DNA of 46,390 nucleotides from Lancefieldella parvula_C (GCF_000758945.1 NZ_JRND01000029.1:1-46390), one strand, 5' to 3'; shown: positions 13,981 through 22,986, numbered from the stretch's first letter. Notes: generated from the letters alone by a model not told the origin. Numbers and translations: made by a program.

Positions 13981-15378
13981 CTAGTCAACTATATGTGTAG
14001 TGGCAACTTGCTTAAGCCACTCAGCTGATTTCTTAAGACGACGGTTGTAGTTATCTTCCAGGTCAACCTCAACAAAGCCATAACGGTTCTTGAAGGCATT
14101 TGCCCAGGACCAGTTATCGATGATGGCCCAGTAGTGATAACCACGGCATTTTGCGCCGTCCTGAATTGCACGAGCAATCCACTCAAGATGACGACGGACA
14201 AAATCAACACGATAATCATCTTGAATTACGCCGTTTTCGTCTTTCTTAAGATCTTCTCGCTCTACACCCATACCATTCTCAGAAACAAACCACTCAAGCT
14301 CTGGATACTCATCGCGAACCTTCATGGCAAAGTCGTAAAGACCCTGTGGGTAAATCTCCCAACCACGGGATACATTCATTTCTGCTTCTGGCCAGATATA
14401 GGGATCGGCAAAGTTTGGAATGCCATTCTCGTCAGTATCTTTTGCAGGAGCTTGAATACGCTCTGGGTGGTAATAATTGCAACCCAGCCAATCCACAACG
14501 CCGTCGGCAAGAATAAGCTTGTCCTCAGGGCGAATAGGCAGGTCAACACCACGGGTCTGCAGTGTATCGATGACATCCTGTGGAAGCTCTCCCTTAGTTA
14601 CCAGGTCAAGCCACCAGCGAATGTTGACGCCGTCGGTCATGCGCAGCGCCTCAAGATCTGCCTCAGATGGATTCTCTTTGGTATATGGTGGTGCAAAGCA
14701 GTTGATGAGGCCAATGCGAGAGTCCTCAAGCATAAAACCTGCTGCTTTTGCACGACGATACTCGCGAACACCAAGCGCGTGAGCAAGTGAAATGTTGTAC
14801 TGAACAGCACGAGCACGCGAATAATTCTTAACAAAGGGGTACCAGCCACCAAGTGTGTAGCGGACCTCTGGCTCAACAATTGGCTCGTTAAAGGTAAACC
14901 AATAACGAATCTCTTTTCCAAACGTTTCAAACGCAATGCGCGCGTAATGTGCGTATGCCTCAACAACCTCACGAGACTCCCAGCCACCGCGGTTGAAGAG
15001 GTATTCAGGCATGTCAAAGTGGTAAAGGTTTACAAAAATCTCAATACCAACCTTCTTAGCAACAGCAAAAAGGTGGTGATAGTACTTCTCGCCCTCTGGA
15101 TTAAGGTTGCCGTTAATGTCTAACAAACGGCTCCACTGGATAGAAGTGCGAATGGAATCCAAGCCTAGAGACTTGAGAAGCTGAAGATCGTCTTCCATTC
15201 TTTCTGTAAAGTCATTTCCAGCGTAGGAACCAACGCGGTTGTGGAATGCATGAATGTCCAGGTTGGACCAGGTGTCCCAAAGGTTTGGCAGCTTTCCTCC
15301 GTCTTGCCATTTACCCTCGGTCTGTGGACCAGACATTGCCCCACCAAAGAAGAAATTCTCAGGCAACTGATACGACAT
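13981..15378 (-). CDS. GH1 6-phospho-beta-glucosidase
   Basis: A 465-aa cytoplasmic glycoside hydrolase family 1 enzyme. The acid/base glutamate is in TFNEP (about residue 165) and the nucleophile in VSENGMG (about 365). N-terminal FFFGGAMSGPQTEG and the IQWSRL motif complete the family signature. Linked to a lactose/cellobiose PTS, it should cleave the imported 6-phospho-disaccharide into a sugar 6-phosphate and a free hexose. The free hexose would be substrate for the ROK kinase in the same operon. It is first in the operon, with gaaaggat before the ATG and candidate operators at 15403-15460. Its closest functional relative by context is GmuD. Confidence 0.95.
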   Translation of the reverse strand: MSYQLPENFFFGGAMSGPQTEGKWQDGGKLPNLWDTWSNLDIHAFHNRVGSYAGNDFTERMEDDLQLLKSLGLDSIRTSIQWSRLLDINGNLNPEGEKYYHHLFAVAKKVGIEIFVNLYHFDMPEYLFNRGGWESREVVEAYAHYARIAFETFGKEIRYWFTFNEPIVEPEVRYTLGGWYPFVKNYSRARAVQYNISLAHALGVREYRRAKAAGFMLEDSRIGLINCFAPPYTKENPSEADLEALRMTDGVNIRWWLDLVTKGELPQDVIDTLQTRGVDLPIRPEDKLILADGVVDWLGCNYYHPERIQAPAKDTDENGIPNFADPYIWPEAEMNVSRGWEIYPQGLYDFAMKVRDEYPELEWFVSENGMGVEREDLKKDENGVIQDDYRVDFVRRHLEWIARAIQDGAKCRGYHYWAIIDNWSWANAFKNRYGFVEVDLEDNYNRRLKKSAEWLKQVATTHIVD

Positions 15379-15402
15379 GCCTATCCTTTCTCAAAAGTAT
15401 CT

Positions 15403-15460
15403 AAACCTGACATGTCAACTTTATGAAATAGATATGTTAGGTTTTCTATGTAGTATACTA
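15403..15460. promoter_or_regulatory. Divergent operator region of the PTS operon and gntR
   Basis: The 134-bp gap between the divergent genes contains three dyads: a perfect 10-bp palindrome TGACATGTCA (15408-15417); an inverted repeat AAACCTGACAT (15403-15413) / ATGTTAGGTTT (15434-15444) with one mismatch; and TAGTATACTA (15451-15460). GntR/UTRA regulators bind short palindromes of this size, so these are the likely sites for the adjacent repressor. TATACT could also be the -10 of gntR. Confidence 0.6.
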
Positions 15461-15512
15461 ATGCAAATCAGCTAGAATGCAAAGTAAAAATTTTGCTACC
15501 TGAGGAGGTGTC

Positions 15513-16232
15513 ATGAATAAGTACGACTTGATTGTTCAGGATCTCAAAACTGATATTGCTATAGGCACGTATCCTGCTTATTCTCGCCTGCCTTCTGTTG
15601 CTCAGCTCTGCGAGCAATATGAAGTGAGCAAAATTACCATTAATAAGGCACTAGAAGTTCTTGAGCAGCAAGGGCTTATCTTCAGGCGAAAAGGCTCCGG
15701 CACTTTTGTCAAAAAGTTGGAAGAAGGAACACAAATTAAGCCAAGTAAAGAAGTCTCCGGTCAAATGGAAGGCTTCATGGCTGAACACGCTGCCCGAGGT
15801 GAGCGCGTTAAATCAAAGGTCTATACCTTTGAAGTTGAGCGTCCCTCTGAATACATTGCTAAAGCTCTTGATATTACTACCGAAGATTTTGTCTATAGAA
15901 TTGTGCGCGTTAGGCTTGTTGAAGGAATTGCGCAGGTCATCGAGTATACCTACATGCCTATCAGCTTAGTACCCAATCTTAAAAAGGCTCATCTGGAGCA
16001 CTCAATTTACAACTATATTGAGAGCGAAATTGGGCTCAGAATTGCCAATGCGCACCGCGTAATTAGAGCCGTCATGCCTACAGAGGTTGAGGCCTCAAGG
16101 CTAGAAATTAGTACAAGCGACCCCCTCTTAGAGGTTGAGCAAATCGGTTATATCGACGATGGTCGCGCGTTTGAATATTCCATCTCGCGACATGCGCATG
16201 GCTATGAATTCATGACCATTTCTATGCACTAG
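15513..16232 (+). CDS. GntR-family (HutC/UTRA) transcriptional regulator, GmuR-like
   Basis: A 239-aa protein. The N-terminal winged helix-turn-helix is at about residues 1-70 (LPSVAQLCEQYEVSKITINKAL, then GSGTFV). A UTRA effector domain occupies about 90-235 (LLEVEQIGYIDDGRAFEYS). The strong ribosome site ctgaggaggtg precedes the ATG. It is divergent from the PTS operon it probably represses, with phosphorylated sugar as inducer by analogy with GmuR, TreR and YvoA. It is followed by a GGCGAGAA-pair terminator. Confidence 0.93.
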   Translation: MNKYDLIVQDLKTDIAIGTYPAYSRLPSVAQLCEQYEVSKITINKALEVLEQQGLIFRRKGSGTFVKKLEEGTQIKPSKEVSGQMEGFMAEHAARGERVKSKVYTFEVERPSEYIAKALDITTEDFVYRIVRVRLVEGIAQVIEYTYMPISLVPNLKKAHLEHSIYNYIESEIGLRIANAHRVIRAVMPTEVEASRLEISTSDPLLEVEQIGYIDDGRAFEYSISRHAHGYEFMTISMH

Positions 16233-16257
16233 ACCTCTGAAGCAGCGACACAAATAA

Positions 16258-16292
16258 GGCGAGAAGATCAATCGGTCTTCTCGCCATTTTTT
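16258..16292. terminator. GGCGAGAA inverted pair, terminator between gntR and phosphodiesterase gene
   Basis: A GGCGAGAAGA/TCTTCTCGCC perfect 10-bp stem with an 8-nt loop is followed on the plus strand by ATTTTTT. It lies between convergent genes. Confidence 0.85.
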
Positions 16293-16311
16293 GCGTGTGA
16301 ACAACACAGAC

Positions 16312-16872
16312 TTACTCGCCCAGGATGACGTGCCTAAACTCGCCGTCCTCGTAGATTCCACAGCTGTGAGTGCCGTCCTTTGGAATGCCTACAGAACCTG
16401 GATTAAACACGGTGACCTCTGGGTGGTCGGCGCTCTGCATGTTGACTTTTCTGTGCGTGTGGCCGTACACAAACGCGTCGAGGCTTGGCATCTGAGGCCA
16501 CTTATCAACACTGTTGTGAATACCAGGGCCAAAGACGTGGCCGTGAGTAAAGAAGATGGTGAACTGCTTGCCAGTCTTGGGGTCTTTGTCAAACAAGATG
16601 TTGTAATCAGCCATGCAAGGGAAGTCCAGAACCATCTGGTCAACCTCTGCCTCGCAATTTCCGCGGACCGCAATGACCTTATCGGAAATGCTGTTCAGCA
16701 TCTCAATAACGCGCTTTGGAGCGTAATCTGCAGGAAGATCGTTGCGAGGGCCGTGATAAAGCAAATCTCCAAGAAGCAAAACGTACTTTGGCTGCTCCTC
16801 CTCAATGACCTGCATAAGCTTCTCGCAATAGTCGGCAGCGCCGTGAATATCTGAAGCAATTACAACCTTCAT
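16312..16872 (-). CDS. YfcE/MJ0936-type metallophosphodiesterase
   Basis: A 186-aa calcineurin-like phosphoesterase. The metal motifs occur in the usual order: SDIHG (about 8-12), GDLLYHGPRN, RGNCE (GNCEAE), THGH and YGHTH. The small size matches the YfcE phosphodiesterase family, which hydrolyses model phosphodiesters; the physiological substrate is generally unknown. The start at 16872 has GAGGA six bases upstream and the family N-terminus MKVVIASDIHG; an in-frame upstream Met would add 18 residues without homology. It is monocistronic, convergent with gntR. Confidence 0.92.
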   Translation of the reverse strand: MKVVIASDIHGAADYCEKLMQVIEEEQPKYVLLLGDLLYHGPRNDLPADYAPKRVIEMLNSISDKVIAVRGNCEAEVDQMVLDFPCMADYNILFDKDPKTGKQFTIFFTHGHVFGPGIHNSVDKWPQMPSLDAFVYGHTHRKVNMQSADHPEVTVFNPGSVGIPKDGTHSCGIYEDGEFRHVILGE

Positions 16873-17001
16873 CAACGTATCCTCTCTATACGTGTTTCTA
16901 CACGTAGCTTCATACGCGTGTATCAATCAATTATTTTATTGTATTGATGGCGTCCAACCAGTTACAAGCGCCGGCAATTCGGTCACCGTGTAAACGCCTG
17001 C

Positions 17002-17985
17002 TTAGAACCTACCGGTCATCCTTGCATCAGGATCAGCCTCGGAAACACGCTGACGAAGATCTGCAATAGCCGCAGGTATCTCGTCTGTGTTGTACGGCGT
17101 CATCTGGTACACCCAGTTAATCCAGTTGCGATACAGCAAGTTAGCATGCGCACGCCAGGTAAACAGCGGCTGCTTTTCTGGATCGTTATCAGGGAAGTAG
17201 TTCTCTGGCAGACGAATCGGCAGGCCCTTGTGGAAGTCGCGCCAATACTCCTCTGCAAGCGTATCGCGATCATATTCAAAATGACCGGTTACAAAGATCT
17301 CGTGGAAGTCTCTGGTGGCGAGAAGTGCGGGTCCGCTGGTAAATCCCTCAGAAAGCACGGCAAGCTCAGGATGGTTTACCAGAGCTGATGTCTCAATTGC
17401 AGCATGACGAGAGTGTGGCATGTAATGTACCTCGTCAAATCCATTGGTGAGGAAGCAATACTCATCGCATAAACGCTGCGGGAAAATACCAAAGAGCTTA
17501 GCGCCCAGCATCTTCTTGGGAATGTCGTGCAGGTAATAGAGGCCAGCTAGTGCGCCCCAGCACAGGTACATGGTAGAAAAGACGTGCTCCTGAGACCAAT
17601 CAACAATGCGACAGAATTCATCCCAGTAGTCAACGTCCTCGTATTTAAGGTCCTCAATAGGAGCGCCGGTAATAATCAAACCGTCATAGTTTTTATCTTT
17701 GAAGTCATCAAAAGTTGAATAAAACGTGACCAGATGGTCGGCTGCAGTGTTTTTAGATTCATGTGAAGAGATACGCATAAAGTCGCACGTAACCTGTATA
17801 GGAGACTTTGAAATCAAGCGGAGAATCTGTGTCTCGGTCTGAATTTTCTTAGGCATTAAATTCAAAATTGCCAGGCGCAGTGGACGAATCTCCTGGTGTT
17901 CTGCAACTTCTTCCTCAAGCGCAAAAATGCGCTCTTCTTGCAGCGTCTTCTTAGCTGGTAAACCATCTGGAATATTAATAGGCAT
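17002..17985 (-). CDS. metA: Homoserine O-acetyltransferase (MetA/HAT type)
   Basis: A 327-aa protein of the MetA glutamine-amidotransferase-like family, first committed step of methionine synthesis. The catalytic Cys142 (YLCWGA) and the His/Glu pair in TGHFEYD (about 235-237) are present. Residue 111 is Glu (TGAPIED). In characterised MetA proteins Glu111 marks acetyl-CoA use and Gly111 succinyl-CoA use, so an acetyltransferase is predicted despite the common name 'succinyltransferase'. It starts at the family-typical MPINIPDGLPA. It is divergent from the DEAD-box gene with a gap of only 46 bp, which leaves no room for a SAM riboswitch. Confidence 0.95.
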   Translation of the reverse strand: MPINIPDGLPAKKTLQEERIFALEEEVAEHQEIRPLRLAILNLMPKKIQTETQILRLISKSPIQVTCDFMRISSHESKNTAADHLVTFYSTFDDFKDKNYDGLIITGAPIEDLKYEDVDYWDEFCRIVDWSQEHVFSTMYLCWGALAGLYYLHDIPKKMLGAKLFGIFPQRLCDEYCFLTNGFDEVHYMPHSRHAAIETSALVNHPELAVLSEGFTSGPALLATRDFHEIFVTGHFEYDRDTLAEEYWRDFHKGLPIRLPENYFPDNDPEKQPLFTWRAHANLLYRNWINWVYQMTPYNTDEIPAAIADLRQRVSEADPDARMTGRF

Positions 17986-18018
17986 GGCAACTTCCTTTGG
18001 CTAATCGTTGCACATAAG

Positions 18019-18034
18019 TATACTTGTTTGTATG
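18019..18034 (+). promoter_or_regulatory. Possible leaderless promoter of the DEAD-box gene
   Basis: TATACT at 18019-18024 is followed by the proposed ATG at 18032, so a transcript starting 7-8 bp after this -10 would begin at or next to the start codon. No Shine-Dalgarno sequence precedes the ATG. The -35 is not recognisable. Confidence 0.4.
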
Positions 18035-19387
18035 GAAATAACTTTTGCCGAGCTCGGGCTAAACGAGCAAATTCTGGCAGGCGTAGCAACACTTGGGTTC
18101 AACGCACCTACTCCCGTGCAAGCCGCGGCAATTCCCGCCGTCCTGGCGGGCAAGGACGTTGTTGCGTCAGCGCAAACGGGAACGGGTAAAACTGCAGCGT
18201 TCATGTTGCCTACGCTGCAGCGCATTGCTGTCGAGAAACCCGGTGGGGCCGAGAAGCGCGGCGCCAAGGAGCCCAACGCGAGCGCCAAACCCAACGCGGC
18301 CGCCGGACGCGGCGCCAAGCGAGGCGACGCCAAACGCAACGCATATCCCCGCGCACTCATCATCACCCCAACACGAGAGCTAGCTGCCCAAATCGACAAC
18401 GTTGCTAAAAGCGTTTGTGCATCCACTGGTCAGCAAGCCGTCATTGTTACCGGTGGCGCTCGCTACAAGCACCAGATAACCGCACTGCAAAAAGGTTGCG
18501 ATGTACTGGTGGCAACACCTGGCCGCCTGATAGATCTTCTCGACAAGAATCATACAAGCCTAGAGAACATCCAGGTACTGGTGCTCGACGAGGCGGATCG
18601 TATGCTTGACATGGGGTTTTGGCCAAGCGTTCGCCGCATTATGGAGCAGCTACCCAAGGCGCACCAAACGCTGCTTTTCTCGGCAACGCTCCCCGCATCA
18701 ATCACATCGACTATAGACGCGCTGCTTAAAGATCCAGAGCGCATTGAGATTGCAAGAACCGGACAGACTGCGGCAACAATCGAGCAACATTTATGCTCGG
18801 TCACTCAGGGACAAAAACCGCAGCTCTTAAAGGCGCTTATCGACTCGTTTAATCCTGCGCCAGAGCGTGTGTTGGTGTTCTGTAGGACAAAGTCGCGCGT
18901 TGACAGCATTTACAAAAATCTCAAAGCCGCAGGTCTCAAGGTTGATGTTATGCATGCGGACCGTCCGCAAAAAGCTCGCGCAAGAGCACTGGAGCGATTC
19001 CGTAGTGGCGCCATTCAGGTTCTTGTTGCAACCGACGTCATGAGTCGCGGCATTGATATCCAGGGCATTGACGCGGTCATTAACTTTGATGTGCCGCTTG
19101 ACCCTGAGGATTATGTTCACCGCATTGGCCGAACAGGCCGCGCTGGGGCCGCAGGTCAGGCTTTCACTTTTATGGGACCAGATGAGGTCACGCCGCTTAG
19201 GGAAATTGAATACTTTACAAAAGCACTCATTCCTACATGGGATCTACCTGGCTTTTCTTATGACTCGGGTCGCATTATGCTTCAAGACTCCCGCTCTACC
19301 ACCAAGACCACGCGATCGATGTTCTCGGGTTCAAGGTCAAGAGGCAAAGGATTTGGATTTGGCGGCAGATATGGCCGACACACGTAA
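18032..19387 (+). CDS. DEAD-box RNA helicase, RhlE/CsdA-like
   Basis: A 451-aa protein. Motifs occur in order: Q-motif (GFNAPTPVQAAAIP), Walker A AQTGTGKT (about 47-54), PTRELAAQ, TPGRL, DEAD, SAT, then in the second RecA domain HADRPQKAR, ATDVMSRGID and HRIGRTGRAG. A basic Gly/Arg/Ser-rich tail ends the protein. A 45-residue Ala/Lys/Gly-rich insert sits between motif I and the PTREL motif (about 75-110), with DNA composition (GC-rich, repeated GCGCCAAG) unlike the rest. It probably remodels RNA during ribosome assembly or cold adaptation. Start choice: MEITFAELGL matches the family; eight upstream codons are open. The gene may be leaderless. Confidence 0.93.
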   Translation: MEITFAELGLNEQILAGVATLGFNAPTPVQAAAIPAVLAGKDVVASAQTGTGKTAAFMLPTLQRIAVEKPGGAEKRGAKEPNASAKPNAAAGRGAKRGDAKRNAYPRALIITPTRELAAQIDNVAKSVCASTGQQAVIVTGGARYKHQITALQKGCDVLVATPGRLIDLLDKNHTSLENIQVLVLDEADRMLDMGFWPSVRRIMEQLPKAHQTLLFSATLPASITSTIDALLKDPERIEIARTGQTAATIEQHLCSVTQGQKPQLLKALIDSFNPAPERVLVFCRTKSRVDSIYKNLKAAGLKVDVMHADRPQKARARALERFRSGAIQVLVATDVMSRGIDIQGIDAVINFDVPLDPEDYVHRIGRTGRAGAAGQAFTFMGPDEVTPLREIEYFTKALIPTWDLPGFSYDSGRIMLQDSRSTTKTTRSMFSGSRSRGKGFGFGGRYGRHT

Positions 19388-19430
19388 TCTATAATCAGAT
19401 GCAGTCAGTTCATACAGTAAAGGAATCAAA

Positions 19431-19811
19431 ATGGGCCCTTTTAATGGCGTTGGTGTAATTTTTGCTCTTGGAGCAGCGGCTCTTCATGTGGTTATTTTTT
19501 ATCTTGAGTCATTTACCTGGACTTCTGACGGTACGCTCAAGGCCTTTAACATGACAAAAGAAGAGGCAGAGAGCACCGAAAAAATAGCTTTTAACCAGGG
19601 ATTTTACAATCTCTTTCTTGCCATTGAGGTATTCGTTGGCGTCTTCTTGATGGCCACCAGAAATCCAGCAGGTAAAGCGCTTGTTATCTTTGCTGTATGT
19701 TCAATGGCATTTGCCGCAATTCTTCTCTATGTAACTTCTCCCGACAAACGCTCCGCAGCCATTAAACAGGCAATATTCCCCATTATGGCACTCTGCAATT
19801 TGATTCTGTAA
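19431..19811 (+). CDS. DUF1304-family membrane protein
   Basis: A 126-aa protein with four hydrophobic segments (about 5-27, 58-77, 82-101 and 107-126). It has the family's N-terminal HVVIFYLESFTW and the FNQGFYNLFLA motif typical of DUF1304 proteins. No biochemical role is established for this family. The ribosome site aaagga lies seven bases before the ATG. It starts 43 bp after the helicase gene and 73 bp before the methyltransferase gene, so the three could be read together. Confidence 0.9.
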   Translation: MGPFNGVGVIFALGAAALHVVIFYLESFTWTSDGTLKAFNMTKEEAESTEKIAFNQGFYNLFLAIEVFVGVFLMATRNPAGKALVIFAVCSMAFAAILLYVTSPDKRSAAIKQAIFPIMALCNLIL

Positions 19812-19884
19812 CTTTTTGAGCATCGACGCTGGGCACATACAAGCACCCGGCCTTTTGTAAGCGCTTCTCGCGAGAAGGACCATC

Positions 19885-21204
19885 ATGAAGCAACTCCGCC
19901 CTTATCCACAGGTTATTATCACCAAGAAAGCTGCTCGCGCACTTGCAGGCGGACATCCTTGGGTCTTTGAGGGCGAGGTTATTCGTGTAGAACCGTCTCC
20001 AGAAAGCGGCAAGAGTGCTCAAAATGGTTGCATTGTTGATGTCTTTGAGGAGAACGGCACCTACCAGGGAACTGGCCTTCTGTCAGAAATGAGCAAGATT
20101 CGCGTCAGAATTGTGACAAGAAACGCCAACGATAGGCTCAACGAAGCGTTTTGGAGTCGTAAGATCAGCTGGGCGTGGGAACACCGCAAAACCACTATGG
20201 GAAACCGAGCTCTACCAGGGACTGAGCCCGACACCAATTGTTGCCGTGTTATCTTCTCTGAGGCCGATGGCTTTCCTGGCTTAATCGTTGACCGCTACGA
20301 GAACATACTTGTTGCGCAGGTAGGAACCATTGGTATGGAGCGTCTGCGCAACGTTATCTATCCGCTGCTTCTTGAGGTTTTATCTGCAGACGGGCAGATA
20401 ATTGACGGTATCTACGAAAGAAATGACTCTCCTTCGCGCCTTAAAGAAGGACTTCCACAATATAAGGGCTGGTGGACAGGCACTTCTCCTGACGAGAATG
20501 GCTTGCTTGCAGACAGCTCTCTTGCTCTGCCTTCAACTCATGTTCTTGCAACAGAAAACGGACTCAAGTTCAACCTTGACCTGGAGAACAGCCAGAAAAC
20601 CGGCTTTTTCTTGGATCAAAAATACAACCGCCGAGCAGTTCGTCAGCTTGCACAAGGCCGTCGTGTGCTGGATTGCTTCTGCCACGTTGGTCCGTTTGGC
20701 CTTAACGCTGCAGCAGGAGGGGCAGATTTTGTCCGCTGCGTAGACGTCAGCCAAACCGCCATTGACCTTGCACGCCAAAATGCGGAGCTCAACGGCTTAG
20801 CAGATCGCATGGACTTTACCTGTGCAAACGTTCTTGAATACCTGCCAGAACTGGCTGGTGACCGAGGTCAGCTCAAGGCAGAGGGAGGTCCGTTTGACCT
20901 CATCATTCTGGATCCGCCTGCATTTACTAAGACGCGCGACAAGGTTCGCAGCGCCATGCGCGGCTATAAGGAAATCAATGCAGCAGCCATGAAGCTGCTA
21001 CCTCGAGGTGGCTACCTGGCAACTTGTTCCTGCTCACACTTCATGACCAGAGATCTTCTCGCCCAGGCAATTGCCGAGGCAGCTCACCACACCAACGTGC
21101 AGCTCAAGCAAATTGAAGAGCGACAGCAAGCTCCTGACCACCCAATTCTTTGGGGTGTTCCCGAGAGCCACTACCTTGATTTCTTCATTTTCCAGGTGAT
21201 CTAG
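19885..21204 (+). CDS. RlmI-like SAM-dependent rRNA (cytosine-C5) methyltransferase
   Basis: A 439-aa protein. An N-terminal PUA-type domain (about 8-85; KKAARALAGGHPWVFEGEV is the usual opening) is followed by an EEHUD-like region and a Rossmann methyltransferase domain. That domain has VLDCFCHVGPFGL (about 260-272, SAM binding), FDLIILDPPAFTK (motif IV) and LATCSCSHFM (motif VI with the catalytic Cys). This is the RlmI/YwbD architecture that methylates C1962 of 23S rRNA in E. coli. An insertion of about 20 residues rich in Gly/Thr/Asp lies near 185-210. agaagga precedes the ATG. Confidence 0.93.
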   Translation: MKQLRPYPQVIITKKAARALAGGHPWVFEGEVIRVEPSPESGKSAQNGCIVDVFEENGTYQGTGLLSEMSKIRVRIVTRNANDRLNEAFWSRKISWAWEHRKTTMGNRALPGTEPDTNCCRVIFSEADGFPGLIVDRYENILVAQVGTIGMERLRNVIYPLLLEVLSADGQIIDGIYERNDSPSRLKEGLPQYKGWWTGTSPDENGLLADSSLALPSTHVLATENGLKFNLDLENSQKTGFFLDQKYNRRAVRQLAQGRRVLDCFCHVGPFGLNAAAGGADFVRCVDVSQTAIDLARQNAELNGLADRMDFTCANVLEYLPELAGDRGQLKAEGGPFDLIILDPPAFTKTRDKVRSAMRGYKEINAAAMKLLPRGGYLATCSCSHFMTRDLLAQAIAEAAHHTNVQLKQIEERQQAPDHPILWGVPESHYLDFFIFQVI

Positions 21205-21213
21205 AACTACTTA

Positions 21214-21708
21214 TTATTTGCTTTTGCGACGCTCTTTAAAGAACGCCTTGAGCTGTGCAGATGCTTCGTCTGCTAATACTCCGCCTGAGACTGCAAACTC
21301 GTGATTAAGTCTTGAGTCACTGCTCACATCAAACAACGTGCCCGTTGCGCCGCCCTTGGGGTCAAACGCGCCAAACACACAGCGATCGATACGAGCGTTG
21401 ACCATCAATCCTGCGCACATCAAGCAAGGTTCCAGCGTCACGTAAACCGTACAGCCCGAAAGCCTCCAGCGGCCAAGCTTTTTTGAAGCCTCTTGCATGG
21501 CGAGAAACTCAGCGTGTGCAGAAGGGTCGTTATCTATCTCACGGCGATTATGTGCAACGGCAATAACCTCTCCATCGCACACTACAACTGCGCCGATAGG
21601 CACTTCTCCTATCTGAGCTGCAAGTTCTGCCTGTTCAAGAGCAAGTTTCATGTACTTCTGATCAAGAGCAGCCTGTGGGGTCAAAGGCTCTTGCGCTTCG
21701 TCGCTCAT
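21214..21708 (-). CDS. tadA: tRNA-specific adenosine deaminase
   Basis: A 164-aa protein. The zinc deaminase motifs are HAE (in DPSAHAEFLAM, His and catalytic Glu) and PCxxC (in LEPCLMCAG), typical of TadA. TadA converts A34 to inosine in tRNA-Arg(ACG). N-terminal KYMKLALEQAELA and the FGAFDPKGGA segment separate it from cytidine and guanine deaminases. The start at 21708 has GAGGAG five bases upstream. It is convergent with the RlmI gene, with a 9-bp gap and no visible terminator. Confidence 0.95.
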   Translation of the reverse strand: MSDEAQEPLTPQAALDQKYMKLALEQAELAAQIGEVPIGAVVVCDGEVIAVAHNRREIDNDPSAHAEFLAMQEASKKLGRWRLSGCTVYVTLEPCLMCAGLMVNARIDRCVFGAFDPKGGATGTLFDVSSDSRLNHEFAVSGGVLADEASAQLKAFFKERRKSK

Positions 21709-21887
21709 AGCTGCTCCTCTCTTGTCTGATTGTTGCTACTAATCTGTCGCTGTTCTGTCGCGATTCTGACGTAAATCTTTCATGACTCTGACGCTTATTT
21801 ATCTACTCTCAATTATGAAGCAAAACCTAACTTGCTAAATCCCCTACTCGCAAAAAACTGAATTATGAGGTAGGATATTACCGCTTT

Positions 21888-21980
<93 letters not shown>

Positions 21981-22156
21981 TTTTGGCGGACCTCAACTTA
22001 ACGTTTTACCTTCAGAACTTTCATTCCATTCCATTCCACGTTATTTCTAGCTCAACGTTCTTCTCGCCAGTGTGTGGGCGAGCATTCCATTTACCAAAAG
22101 ACTCGTTAGCAAGTTAAAAGCTTTAATTAAAAACGCCTTAGATTTTTACTTTTGGG

Positions 22157-22162
22157 TATAAT
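22157..22162 (+). promoter_or_regulatory. -10 element of the LemA gene
   Basis: A perfect TATAAT lies 57 bp upstream of the LemA start in an AT-rich stretch; no convincing -35 is visible. The preceding part of this gap (21979-22140) contains a short (CATTC)-type tandem run at about 22019-22036 and one GGCGAGAA-type motif at 22061. Confidence 0.55.
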
Positions 22163-22218
22163 TAACCTGTCCAAATGGATGGCTGACACAGGATTGTCAG
22201 TGATTGAAAGGATTTAGC

Positions 22219-22761
22219 ATGATTATTGCCGCAGTTGTAGTTATTGTCCTTCTGGTTTTCTGGGCCATTAGCATTCACAACAGCATCATTCGCGCAAGCA
22301 ACAGGTGCGATAACGCTTGGGCAGCTATCGATACGCAGCTTCAGCGTCGTAACGATCTGATCCCTAACCTGGTCAACACCGTTAAGGGTTACGCAGCTCA
22401 CGAGTCTAAGACTTTTGAGGCAGTTACTTCTGCTCGCGCTGCAGTCGCAAATGCACGCACTCCTGAAGAGAAGATGCAGGCTTCCGGCACTCTTTCCAAT
22501 GCTCTGACCAACCTGTTTGCTGTTGTTGAGAACTACCCAGAGCTCAAGGCTAACCAGAACTTCCTGGAGCTCCAGGCAGAGCTTACTGACACCGAGAACC
22601 GCCTCAGCTACGCTCGCTTGAGCTACAACGATGTTGTCATGAACTACAACAACATCATCGCTGTTTTCCCAAACAACCTTCTTGCTGGTGGACGTTCCCC
22701 ACGTACAAGCTTCCAGGTTACCGACGAGTCCGCTCGTCAGGCACCAAACGTACAGTTCTAA
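22219..22761 (+). CDS. lemA: LemA-family membrane protein
   Basis: A 180-aa protein. It has one N-terminal membrane helix (about 2-20), then the LemA helical domain with the diagnostic NAWAAIDTQLQRRNDLIPNLV (about 35-56), TSARAAVANA, FLELQAELTDTENRLSYARL and the YN segment before FPNN. LemA proteins are widespread and their function is unclear. The start at 22219 has gaaagga 9 bases upstream; five upstream codons are open. It is followed by a strong terminator and stands alone, without the TPM-domain partner gene often found next to lemA. Confidence 0.94.
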   Translation: MIIAAVVVIVLLVFWAISIHNSIIRASNRCDNAWAAIDTQLQRRNDLIPNLVNTVKGYAAHESKTFEAVTSARAAVANARTPEEKMQASGTLSNALTNLFAVVENYPELKANQNFLELQAELTDTENRLSYARLSYNDVVMNYNNIIAVFPNNLLAGGRSPRTSFQVTDESARQAPNVQF

Positions 22762-22794
22762 GAGCTGTTTCGTTTACACTTTGTACCAGTACAA

Positions 22795-22830
22795 CCCGGT
22801 ATCTGCATTCCGCAGGTACCGGGCTTTTTT
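22795..22830 (+). terminator. Intrinsic terminator of lemA
   Basis: A 12-bp stem, CCCGGTATCTGC against GCAGGTACCGGG (one G-U pair), with a 5-nt loop, is followed by TTTTTT. Confidence 0.93.
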
Positions 22831-22986
22831 GTGTGCTGTCAAGCTTCGCTAATCGGGCCAGCCGTGCGCTGACTGCGCACGTCGCACGCGCGCCGGTCGC
22901 ACCTCGGCTGCAGGTAAATCCGAGCAGCTAGATTATGTGAAGAGTCTTTACAGCCTCGCGAGAAAATCGTTAAAATAGTTACATCT

